DNA of 64,000 nucleotides. Origin: Angustibacter luteus. GTDB lineage: Bacteria > Actinomycetota > Actinomycetes > Actinomycetales > Angustibacteraceae. The notes below the pieces were generated by a model. The model saw only the letters and a list, made by a program, of their open reading frames with translations, was not told where the DNA came from and made no database searches. The DNA lies in the NCBI RefSeq assembly GCF_039541115.1, contig NZ_BAABFP010000008.1, positions 62,001 through 126,000 on the forward strand. The letters are read 5' to 3'. The translations under genes and the position numbers were made by a program. Positions 1 to 6,844 of this stretch are shown piece by piece; the stretch's first letter is position 1, and the number at the start of each line of letters is the position of its first letter.

Positions 1-19
1 GCCGCACGGGTGATGCGGC
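1..19 (-). terminator. Hairpin after the aldo/keto reductase gene
   Basis: Perfect 6-bp arms GCCGCA (1-6) and TGCGGC (14-19) around a 7-nt loop lie directly after the stop codon of the minus-strand reductase gene. The arms may continue beyond the window edge. There is no U-tract, as is common for actinobacterial terminators. The role is inferred from position. Confidence 0.35.
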
Positions 20-868
20 TCAGTCGGGGATGTAGTCGAACTCGTCGGGGTTGGGGCCGGTGCGCCCCTGCTCCCCGCGGTCGAGGCCGCCGACCGCCGC
101 GAGCTGGGCGTCGTCCAGCTCGAAGTCGAACAGCTCGAAGTTCTCCTTCACCCGCTCCGGCGTCACGGACTTGGGGAAGATCACGTCACCGCGCTGGATG
201 TGCCAGCGGAGCACGACCTGCGCCGGGGTGCGCCCGACCTGCTCGGCGACAGCGGTGATCGCCTCGTCGTCCAGCACGCCACCCTGGGCGATCGGTGACC
301 ACGCCTCGGTGACGATCTGGTGGTCGTGGCCGTACGCGCGCACCTGCTCGTTGGTCAGGAACGGGTGCACCTCGATCTGGTTGACCGCCGGCACCGTGTC
401 GGTCTCGGCCGCCAGCCGCTGAAGGTGCGCGACCTGGAAGTTGGAGACCCCGATCGACCGCGCCCGACCGTCCTTGGCGAACTCCTCCAGCACCTTCCAG
501 GTGGAGACGAAGTCGCCGTCGTAGCGCGTCGGCAGCGGCCAGTGGATCAGGAACAGGTCGACGTAGTCCGAGCCGAGCGCCTCCAGCGTGCGGTCGAAGG
601 CCCGGCGGGCGTCGTCCGGACGGTGGAAACCGTTGTTCAGCTTGCTGGTGATCCACACGTCCTCGCGGTCGAGGTCGCTCTCGCTCACGGCCTGGCCCAC
701 CTCGCGCTCGTTCCCGTACATCTGGGCCGTGTCGATGTGCCGGTAGCCGATGTCGAGGGCGGCCCGGGTGGCCTGCGCCGTCTGCGCCGGGTCGATCTGG
801 AAGACGCCGAACCCCAGCTGGGGGATCGCGCGCCCGTCGTTCAACGTGATGGTGGGAACGGTGGTCAC
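20..868 (-). CDS. Aldo/keto reductase
   Basis: A cytosolic NADPH-dependent oxidoreductase of the aldo/keto reductase superfamily, 282 aa, the usual length for the bacterial 2,5-diketogluconate-reductase-like branch. The N-terminal strand has the family pattern LGFGVFQI near residues 18-25. The catalytic tetrad is visible as D46 (in YRHIDTA), Y51, K76 (ITSKL) and H109 (LIHWP), and the cofactor-proximal GVSNF motif follows. The GTG start has GAGGAG seven bases upstream. The gene is monocistronic and followed by a hairpin. The physiological substrate cannot be told from sequence. Confidence 0.93.
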   Translation of the reverse strand: MTTVPTITLNDGRAIPQLGFGVFQIDPAQTAQATRAALDIGYRHIDTAQMYGNEREVGQAVSESDLDREDVWITSKLNNGFHRPDDARRAFDRTLEALGSDYVDLFLIHWPLPTRYDGDFVSTWKVLEEFAKDGRARSIGVSNFQVAHLQRLAAETDTVPAVNQIEVHPFLTNEQVRAYGHDHQIVTEAWSPIAQGGVLDDEAITAVAEQVGRTPAQVVLRWHIQRGDVIFPKSVTPERVKENFELFDFELDDAQLAAVGGLDRGEQGRTGPNPDEFDYIPD

Positions 869-965
869 CGGTCGACTCCTCGGGTGCGGACGTACGGGCG
901 GACCTAGCGATCCTCGCGGACGCCAGGGCCGCCCGCATCCCGGCGCCCCACCACCACAGCCCTGG

Positions 966-1451
966 TCAGCCCCCGGCGAGCAGCTCGTCGAGCTGCTCGT
1001 AGCCCTCGACGACGCCGACGTCCATGCCGCTGGCCATGATCATGTCGCGGATCTCCATCGACTCGACGACCGACAGGACGGTCGTGCGGGTGCGCCCGTC
1101 GCCGAGGTCCTCGAGCGTCAGGGTGTCCAGGCTGACGCCGTCCGGTGCGCCGTCGAAGCTGAAGGTCTGCACGATGCGGTCCTCGCGGACGTCGTGGAAC
1201 GAGCCCCAGAAGCCGGCGATCCGCTCGCCCTCGCGCCAGGCCGTGTAGCGGTAGCTGCCGCCGGTGCGCAGGTCCCAGTGCTCGATCGTCATCTCGAGGT
1301 TGCGCGGACCCATCCAGCGGGCCACCAGCTCGGGGTCGGTCCAGGCGCGGAAGACCTTGTCCCGCGGGTGGTCGAAGTCGCGGACCACCTTCACGGTCGG
1401 CAGCTTCGGGTCGGCCTCGATGCGGGTCTCGTGCGTTGCGGTGGTGGTCAC
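966..1451 (-). CDS. SRPBCC (AHSA1-type) domain protein paired with ArsR
   Basis: A 161-aa protein of the START/SRPBCC fold, AHSA1 branch. The helix-grip-fold features are the N-terminal FDHPRDKVFRAWTDPELVARWMG segment, the central GGSYRYT strand and a long C-terminal helix ending in YEQLDELLAGG. The GTG start overlaps the stop of the upstream ArsR gene by 4 nt (GTGA), so the two are translationally coupled. ArsR-SRPBCC pairs are common in actinomycetes; the SRPBCC partner is thought to bind a small hydrophobic ligand, which is not known here. Confidence 0.85.
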   Translation of the reverse strand: MTTTATHETRIEADPKLPTVKVVRDFDHPRDKVFRAWTDPELVARWMGPRNLEMTIEHWDLRTGGSYRYTAWREGERIAGFWGSFHDVREDRIVQTFSFDGAPDGVSLDTLTLEDLGDGRTRTTVLSVVESMEIRDMIMASGMDVGVVEGYEQLDELLAGG

Positions 1452-1819
1452 GATGCTGCTCCTGCCTGGTCGGGGCCGGTCGTGCGGACCGTGCCGTCGT
1501 CGTCCATCTGGTCGAGCAGGGCGTCGAGGCGGCGGTAGCGCTCCTCGGCCTCCTTCCGGTATCGCTCGATCCACTTCGTCATGAGGTCGAACACCTCCGC
1601 CTCGAGGTGCCGCGGCCGGCGCTGCGCGTCCTTGCTGCCGCTGACCAGCCCGGCGTCCTCCAGCACCCTGAGGTGCTTGGACACGGCCTGGACCGAGACG
1701 TCGTAGGGCTCGGCCAGCTGGCCGACCGTGGCGTCCGCGGTGGCCAGCCGGGCCACCAGGTCACGCCTGATCGGGTCGGCGAGGGCCGCGAACACCCGGG
1801 AGAGCTGGTCGTCCGCCAC
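1448..1819 (-). CDS. ArsR-family winged-helix repressor
   Basis: A 123-aa DNA-binding regulator. It has the ArsR core FAALADPIRRDLVARL followed by helix-turn-helix DVSVQAVSKHLRVLEDAGLV and a basic wing. There is no CxC metal site, which fits the metal-independent ArsR members that sit with SRPBCC proteins. I chose the GTG at 1819 over the more upstream reading because GGAGG lies four bases before it, and the upstream extension would run through the promoter and operators. It probably represses its own operon through two inverted repeats upstream. It ends in a 4-nt overlap with the SRPBCC gene. Confidence 0.88.
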   Translation of the reverse strand: MADDQLSRVFAALADPIRRDLVARLATADATVGQLAEPYDVSVQAVSKHLRVLEDAGLVSGSKDAQRRPRHLEAEVFDLMTKWIERYRKEAEERYRRLDALLDQMDDDGTVRTTGPDQAGAAS

Positions 1820-1832
1820 GACGCCTCCTTCG

Positions 1833-1894
1833 TCAACCGTTTGGTTGAGGACGACGCTACGGCCGCCTCCAGCCGTTGTCAACCCTTTGGTTGA
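1833..1894 (-). promoter_or_regulatory. ArsR promoter with two 16-bp operators
   Basis: Two near-identical palindromes of form TCAACC-N4-GGTTGA sit at 1833-1848 and 1879-1894, 46 bp apart. On the minus strand a promoter with -35 TTGACA (1877-1882), a 17-bp spacer and -10 TAGCGT (1854-1859) lies between them. One operator therefore covers the -35 box and the other the predicted transcription start. This is a classic layout for autorepression by the dimeric ArsR protein encoded just downstream. Confidence 0.8.
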
Positions 1895-1922
1895 ATAAAC
1901 GGCGCAACCGCCCTGGCAAAGC

Positions 1923-1958
1923 AGGAACGGCGACCCGCTCGATGCAGGTCGCCGTCCT
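1923..1958 (-). terminator. Terminator hairpin after tRNA-Ala
   Basis: Nine-bp perfect arms ACGGCGACC (1927-1935) and GGTCGCCGT (1947-1955), extended by three further pairs across a one-base bulge. It begins 13 nt past the tRNA 3' end on the minus strand and is followed by a short T-rich stretch (CTGCTTTG). Confidence 0.7.
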
Positions 1959-1970
1959 CAGGTGATCGGG

Positions 1971-2043
1971 TGGAGCTGAGGGGACTCGAACCCCTGACCC
2001 CCTCGTTGCGAACGAGGTGCGCTACCAGCTGCGCCACAGCCCC
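1971..2043 (-). tRNA. tRNA-Ala(CGC)
   Basis: A 73-nt cloverleaf can be folded by eye. The acceptor stem GGGGCTG/CAGCTCC contains the G3-U70 pair that identifies alanine tRNAs. The anticodon arm is CCTCG-TTCGCAA-CGAGG with anticodon CGC, reading codon GCG. The T arm has the GTTCGA loop. The discriminator is A; the terminal CCA is not fully encoded (ACC then C). Confidence 0.96.
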
Positions 2044-2107
2044 TTGAACCGCAGACAAGGTTATCAGCCAGGAGCCACTGCTCCGGACACCCCACCGGTG
2101 TTGCGGG

Positions 2108-3034
2108 TCAGCCGTTGGCCGCGATGCGGCGCTCGAGGATCTCGTCGAGGTCGAACCCGCCGGCCTCGGCCGCCGCGGCCACCACAGCCGGCTCGCCGAC
2201 CGGCTCGCTGACCGGCTCGGCCACCGGCGCGTCCGGGGCGGGGTCGTTCGAGTACGCCGCCGGGCGGACCTGGACGGGGGGAGCCTTGGGCTTGAGCGTG
2301 TACGTCGGGGGCGGCACGGGCACGGGCTGCCAGCTGCCGTCGTCCGGCCCGGACTCGACCTCGGACGACGCACCGTCCACCGCGGCGGCGCTGCCGGCTG
2401 CGGCGGCGCGGTCCCGGTTGGCGGCGACGACCTGTCCGACGACGTCCCGGCGCGACTGCCGGCGAGCCAGCGAGGCCGAGCGCAGCTCCTGACGCGCCTG
2501 GCGACGACGCTGGTCACGCGCCCGCCGCACCGTGTGCCGCTGCCAGCCCACCATGGCGACCAGCGCGGCGGTGACCAGCGCGCCGAGCCACCAGGCCAGC
2601 GCGGTGAACGGGACCAGCAGCCAGACCACGGGGGTGACGACCAGCAGGCCGAGCAGCACCAGCCCGCGGACCGGGGTCCTCGGCGACGCGATCGCCGGAC
2701 GCGCCGGACGCACCGGACGCTCAGCGACAACCGGTGACGCCGGTGACGGCGCCGGACGCCCCACGGCCGGCGCGCGCTTCACCACGACGTCGGACGGCGG
2801 GCGCGCTGACGAGCGCGATGACGGGGCGACCACGTACGAGCGGGGGTTCGGGCGGGACAGCGGCACGGCGCGCACCGCGGGCCGGCGCTCCAGCACGCGC
2901 ATGGCTTCCGAGAACCGGTCGACGGACCGGACGGTGGCCAGGTGATCGCGACGCCGAACCCAGTGCCCGAGCAGGTAGGCAGCCCAGATGGCCACGATGA
3001 CCACGAAGATGAGGCTGCTGGGATCCACGGTCAC
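2108..3034 (-). CDS. GlpR/SepX-like divisome membrane protein
   Basis: A 308-aa protein with one N-terminal transmembrane helix (about residues 8-23, IFVVIVAIWAAYLLGHWV), a cytoplasmic region rich in Arg, Pro and Ala, and a further hydrophobic segment near the middle (LVLLGLLVVTPVVWLLV, then WWLGALVTAALVAMVGW). N-terminus and gene position match the actinobacterial family containing SepX of Streptomyces and GlpR of Corynebacterium (Rv0996 in M. tuberculosis), which act in septation. GlpR is the membrane receptor of the MoeA-like protein Glp, and such a gene lies four genes upstream here. Start GTG. Conserved function is inferred from synteny and architecture. Confidence 0.72.
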   Translation of the reverse strand: MTVDPSSLIFVVIVAIWAAYLLGHWVRRRDHLATVRSVDRFSEAMRVLERRPAVRAVPLSRPNPRSYVVAPSSRSSARPPSDVVVKRAPAVGRPAPSPASPVVAERPVRPARPAIASPRTPVRGLVLLGLLVVTPVVWLLVPFTALAWWLGALVTAALVAMVGWQRHTVRRARDQRRRQARQELRSASLARRQSRRDVVGQVVAANRDRAAAAGSAAAVDGASSEVESGPDDGSWQPVPVPPPTYTLKPKAPPVQVRPAAYSNDPAPDAPVAEPVSEPVGEPAVVAAAAEAGGFDLDEILERRIAANG

Positions 3035-3061
3035 AGACGGTAGGCGCGCTGCGACAAGTGT

Positions 3062-3697
3062 TCACGCAGGCGGCTCGGTGTGTCGCGGATGAGACTCGTG
3101 TGGTTTCTGTGACTGGACGTCGTGCCAGCGCCCGAGCAGGCCACCGGGGCCGAGCTCCTCGCGGGTGAGGGCGAAGGTCCGGTGGTCCCGCCACGCCCCG
3201 TCGATGTGCAGGTACGCCCGCCGCAACCCCTCGTCGCGGAAGCCGAGCTTGTCGACGACGCGCAGGCTCGCGGCGTTCTCCGGCCGGATGTTCACCTCCA
3301 TCCGGTGCAGCCCTAGCGTGATCAGGCAGTGGTCGGTGGCCAGCGCCACGGCGGTCGGGGTGATCCCGCGACCGGCGACGTGCTCGGAGACCCAGTACCC
3401 GACGTTGGCCGAGCACAGCGACCCCCAGCCGATCCCGCTGACCGACAGTTGGCCCACCATCACCTCGCCGTAGGTGATGGCGAAGGGCAGCCCGCGTCCG
3501 CCGCGCGCCTCCCGAGCCAGGGCGCGGACCAGCTGGGCGTAGGACATCCCGGGGGCCTGCGGGTCCGGCGGCGTCGCCTCCCACGGCTCGAGCCAGTGCC
3601 GGTTCGCCGTCCGCAGCTCGCGCCAGCGGGCGCCGTCCCGCAACCGCAGCGGCCGCAACCCGACCAGCCCGTCGGACAGCGTGACCGGCCAGGCCAT
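3062..3697 (-). CDS. rimJ: RimJ/RimL-type GNAT N-acetyltransferase
   Basis: A 211-aa acetyltransferase of the RimJ/RimL branch, which acetylates protein N-termini or small molecules using acetyl-CoA. Features are the N-terminal VGLRPLRLRDGARWRELR, the acetyl-CoA-binding pattern HVAGRGITPTAVALATDHC near the middle, and NIRPENAASLRVVDKLGFRDEG, typical of the family. It starts at an ATG sharing one base with the mogA stop (TGATG) and is followed 27 bp later by glpR. The order galU-moeA-rimJ-glpR matches M. tuberculosis Rv0993-Rv0996. The substrate is unknown. Confidence 0.88.
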   Translation of the reverse strand: MAWPVTLSDGLVGLRPLRLRDGARWRELRTANRHWLEPWEATPPDPQAPGMSYAQLVRALAREARGGRGLPFAITYGEVMVGQLSVSGIGWGSLCSANVGYWVSEHVAGRGITPTAVALATDHCLITLGLHRMEVNIRPENAASLRVVDKLGFRDEGLRRAYLHIDGAWRDHRTFALTREELGPGGLLGRWHDVQSQKPHESHPRHTEPPA

Positions 3698-4167
3698 CAG
3701 TGGTCGCCGCCGCGGATCTGCTCCACCGCGTGCACCAGCACGGGCGACAGGACGGCGAGCCCGTCCCGGCAGCCGCCGGTCGAGCCGGGCAGGTTGACGA
3801 CCAGGGTCCGACCGGCGATCCCGGCCACCCCCTGGGAGAGCATCGCGGACGGAACCCCTTGGGCGACACCGAAAGCCCGGATCGCGTCGGCGATGCCGGG
3901 CGTCTCGCGGTCCAGCACGCGCCGGGTCATCTCGGGCGTCAGGTCCCCCGGCGTGAGCCCCGTGCCCCCGGTGGTCAGGACCACGTCGATGCCGTCCGCG
4001 ACCGCGGTGCGCAGCGCTTGCTCGACGGGCTCACCGTCGGGCACGACCACCGGGTCCGGGACGTCGAGACCGAGCTCGCGCAGGCCCGCCACCAGGATCG
4101 GACCGCCGCGGTCGGCGTACACCCCGGCACTGGCCCGGTTGGACGCCGTGATCACCAGGCCCTTCAC
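3697..4167 (-). CDS. mog: Molybdopterin adenylyltransferase (MogA/MoaB family)
   Basis: A 156-aa MogA/MoaB-type protein, which adenylates molybdopterin before molybdate insertion. It shows the family motifs VLTTGGTGLTPGDLTPE near residues 65-81 and VNLPGSTGG near 123-131, with the conserved Asp/Thr of the molybdopterin-binding fold. The GTG start overlaps the moaC stop by 4 nt. It sits in the galU-moeA-moaC-mog-rimJ operon, giving the cell three consecutive cofactor genes. Confidence 0.92.
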   Translation of the reverse strand: MKGLVITASNRASAGVYADRGGPILVAGLRELGLDVPDPVVVPDGEPVEQALRTAVADGIDVVLTTGGTGLTPGDLTPEMTRRVLDRETPGIADAIRAFGVAQGVPSAMLSQGVAGIAGRTLVVNLPGSTGGCRDGLAVLSPVLVHAVEQIRGGDH

Positions 4168-4682
4168 GCCGGCGCCTCGCCGGGCTCGACCCAGTCACCG
4201 GAGCGGCCACCAGACTTCGCCGTCACCCGGACGTCGGTGATCCGGGCGTGCTTGTCGACCGCCTTCACCATGTCCACCAACGCCAGTGCCGCCACGGTGA
4301 CGCAGGTGAGCGCCTCCATCTCGATGCCGGTCCGGTCGGCGGTCCGCACGGTCGCGGCGATCTCGACGCCGTCGTCCACGACCTCCAGCTCCACGACCGC
4401 CGCGTGCACCGCGACCGGGTGCGCCAGCGGCACCAGGGTCGGCGTCAGCTTGGCGGCCTGCAGCCCGGCGATCCGGGCGACCGCGAGCGCGTCCCCCTTG
4501 GGTACCTCACCGTCGCGCAGCGCGGCGACCGCGGCGGGCGAGAGCAGCACCCGGCCGCGGGCCGACGCCGACCGCGCGGTCACCGGCTTGCCGGACACGT
4601 CGACCATCCGCGCCGCCCCGCGCGCGTCGACGTGGGTGAGCCGCGCCTGCTCGGGCTGGCCCTCGGGCTGCTGCTCGCTCAT
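4164..4682 (-). CDS. moaC: Cyclic pyranopterin monophosphate synthase MoaC
   Basis: MoaC converts the MoaA product to cyclic pyranopterin monophosphate. The 172-aa protein begins with LTHVDARGAARMVDVS, the typical MoaC start, and contains the expected segments KGDALAVARIAGLQAAKLTPTLVPLAHP (conserved active-site Lys and His) and TGIEMEALTCVTVAALALVDMVKA. It overlaps moeA by an ATGA (4679-4682) and mog by a GTGA. No moaA is present in this window, so the first step must be encoded elsewhere. Confidence 0.96.
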   Translation of the reverse strand: MSEQQPEGQPEQARLTHVDARGAARMVDVSGKPVTARSASARGRVLLSPAAVAALRDGEVPKGDALAVARIAGLQAAKLTPTLVPLAHPVAVHAAVVELEVVDDGVEIAATVRTADRTGIEMEALTCVTVAALALVDMVKAVDKHARITDVRVTAKSGGRSGDWVEPGEAPA

Positions 4683-5905
4683 CGGGCCCGCCGGTCCAGC
4701 ACCAGGCAGCGCACCTCGTCACCCGCCTCGACCCGGGTCACCGCCTCGGGCACCACGACCAGCGCGCTGGCCCGGGCCAGCCCACCCAGCACGTGCGAGC
4801 CCTGTGCGCCGGACAGCCGGACCACCCGCGACCCGTCCTCGGCCGTGCCGAGCTCGGCGCGGGCGAGCTGCAGCTTGCCGGGTGGCGAGGACCATCCCTC
4901 CAGCGCCGTCGCCATCTCGCTGCGCCGGAACAGGCCCCGGTGGCCGGCCATCTTGCGGATCGCCGGCCGGACGAACATCTCGAAGGACACGTAGGAGCTC
5001 ACCGGGTTGCCGGGCAGGGTGAAGATCGGCGTCGCGTCGGGGCCGACCGTGCCGAAGCCCTGCGGCATCCCGGGCTGCATCGCGACCTTGCCGAACCAGA
5101 CGGTGCCCAGGCCGCGCAGCACCTCCTTCACCGTGTCGTAGGCGCCGGCGCTGACCCCGCCGGTGGTGACCACGAGGTCGGCGCGCACCAGCTGGTCGGT
5201 CAGCGTCTGCAGGAACGTGCCGGCCTCGTCGCGCACCACCCCGACCCGGTACGGCCGGGCGCCGGCGTCGATCGCGGCCGCGGTCAGCATGATGCCGTTG
5301 CTGTCGACCACCTGGCCGAAACCGGGCGTCACGCCGGGGTCGACCAGCTCGCTGCCGGTGGACAGCACCACCACCCGCGGCTGCGCGTGCACCTTGACCC
5401 GGGCGCGGCCCACGGCCGCCAGCAGGGCGAGCTGGGTCGGGCCGAGCAGCGTGCCCGCGCTCAGCACGCGGTCACCGGCTCGGACGTCGCTGCCGGCCAC
5501 GCGCACGTGCTGCCCGGACGGCGCCGCTGCACTGAGCAGCACCGTGCGCACGCCGCCGTCGCTGAGCTCGACCGGGACGACGGCCTGGGCGCCGGACGGC
5601 AGGGGCGCCCCGGTCATGATCCGCATCGTCTGCCCCGCGGCCAGGTGCTGCGCCGTGGTCGAACCGGCCGGGATGTCGCCGACCACGGGCAGCTCCACCG
5701 GGTGCTCGGACGACGCCGCCGCCACGTCGGCGGCGAGCACCGCGTAGCCGTCCATCGCGGAGTTGTCGAAGCCGGGGACGTCCATCGGGCTCACGACGTC
5801 CTCGGCGAGCACGCAGTCCTGCGCCTCGAGCAGCGCCAGGTCGATCGGGTCGAGGGGCTGCACACCGTCGAGGCACCGTTGCAGGTGGTCCTCGACGCCG
5901 ATCAC
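4679..5905 (-). CDS. moeA: Molybdopterin molybdenumtransferase MoeA / gephyrin-like Glp
   Basis: A 408-aa MoeA protein. The signature PGFDNSAMDGYAV lies near residue 50, VVTTGGVSAGAYDTVKEVL near 240, and FTLPGNPVSSYVSFEMFVRP near 290. MoeA inserts molybdate into adenylated molybdopterin; gephyrin is its eukaryotic relative. In Corynebacterium the homologous Glp binds FtsZ and the membrane protein GlpR. Because moaC and mog sit directly downstream, a cofactor role is likely, and because a GlpR-like gene closes the cluster a division role is also possible. Start: the GTG at 5905 forms a GTGA overlap with the galU stop; longer readings run antisense-like through galU. Confidence 0.93.
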   Translation of the reverse strand: MIGVEDHLQRCLDGVQPLDPIDLALLEAQDCVLAEDVVSPMDVPGFDNSAMDGYAVLAADVAAASSEHPVELPVVGDIPAGSTTAQHLAAGQTMRIMTGAPLPSGAQAVVPVELSDGGVRTVLLSAAAPSGQHVRVAGSDVRAGDRVLSAGTLLGPTQLALLAAVGRARVKVHAQPRVVVLSTGSELVDPGVTPGFGQVVDSNGIMLTAAAIDAGARPYRVGVVRDEAGTFLQTLTDQLVRADLVVTTGGVSAGAYDTVKEVLRGLGTVWFGKVAMQPGMPQGFGTVGPDATPIFTLPGNPVSSYVSFEMFVRPAIRKMAGHRGLFRRSEMATALEGWSSPPGKLQLARAELGTAEDGSRVVRLSGAQGSHVLGGLARASALVVVPEAVTRVEAGDEVRCLVLDRRAR

Positions 5906-6798
5906 GGGCGCGACCTCAGCCAGCTGCTGAAGTCCTTCCCGAACTCCGGGTGGCCCTCGGCGAGCTGGACCACGGCCTGCAGGTAGCTGAGCCGGTCGCC
6001 GGTGTCGTAGCGGCGGCCGCGGAAGATCACCCCGCGCACCCCGCCGCCGTCCTCGGGAGCCATCGCAGCCAGCTCCTGCAGCGCGTCGGTCAGCTGGATC
6101 TCGCCGCCCCGGCCGGGAGCGGTGTGCCGCAGCACCTCGAAGACCGCGGGGTCGATCACGTAGCGCCCGATCAGCGCCAGGTTGCTCGGGGCGTCCTCGG
6201 GGGCGGGCTTCTCCACCAACCCGGTCACCCGGACGACGTCCGCGCCCTCGTCGGCACGCTCGTCGATGGCCGCGCAGCCGTAGAGGTGCGCCTGGTCCGG
6301 CGGCACCTCGAGCAGTGCGATCACGCTGCCACCGTGCTCGGCTCGCACCCCGAGCATCGTCTCGAGCAGGGTGTCCCGCGCGTCGATCAGGTCGTCGCCG
6401 AGCAGCACCGCGAACGGCTCGTCGCCGACGTGCTGCGCGGCGCACAGCACCGCGTGGCCGAGCCCCTTCGGGTCGCCCTGGCGGACGTAGTGCACGTCGG
6501 CCAGCACCGCGGCGTCCCGGACGCGCTCCAGCCGGAACTCGTCGCCCTTCGCCTCCAGCGCCTGCTCGAGCTCCCAGCTGCGGTCGAAGTGGTCCTCCAG
6601 CGCGCCCTTGTTGCGGCCGGTGACCATCAGCACGTCGCTCAGGCCGGCCTTGACCGACTCCTCCACCACGTACTGGATGGCCGGCTTGTCGACGACCGGC
6701 AGCATCTCCTTCGGGATCGCCTTGGTGGCGGGCAGGAACCTGGTTCCCAGACCGGCCACGGGGATGACGGCCTTGCGGACCGGGCGCTCGTCGCTCAT
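5902..6798 (-). CDS. galU: UTP-glucose-1-phosphate uridylyltransferase GalU
   Basis: A 298-aa nucleotidyltransferase producing UDP-glucose for glycans and trehalose. The start MSDERPVRKAVIPVAGLGTR contains the GxGTRxLPATKAIPKEM signature, followed by VVDKPAIQYVVEE and the FAVLLGDDLI metal-binding aspartates. VEKPAPEDAPSNLALIGRYV and the C-terminal DTGDRLSYLQAVVQLA are also standard. I chose the ATG at 6798 because the GalU homology begins there. It heads the operon through rimJ and overlaps moeA by 4 nt. Confidence 0.96.
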   Translation of the reverse strand: MSDERPVRKAVIPVAGLGTRFLPATKAIPKEMLPVVDKPAIQYVVEESVKAGLSDVLMVTGRNKGALEDHFDRSWELEQALEAKGDEFRLERVRDAAVLADVHYVRQGDPKGLGHAVLCAAQHVGDEPFAVLLGDDLIDARDTLLETMLGVRAEHGGSVIALLEVPPDQAHLYGCAAIDERADEGADVVRVTGLVEKPAPEDAPSNLALIGRYVIDPAVFEVLRHTAPGRGGEIQLTDALQELAAMAPEDGGGVRGVIFRGRRYDTGDRLSYLQAVVQLAEGHPEFGKDFSSWLRSRP

Positions 6799-6844
6799 GC
6801 GGGCCAGGCTAGCGGCAGCCGGTGACGGCGACGTGTCGAGGAAG

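Noticed and set aside
1820-1882. Upstream start for ArsR at 1882
   Set aside because: It would translate through the -10 box and operator; a ribosome site favours 1819.
5906-6445. N-terminal extension of MoeA
   Set aside because: The extension lies antisense-frame within galU; homology and the GTGA overlap support the start at 5905.
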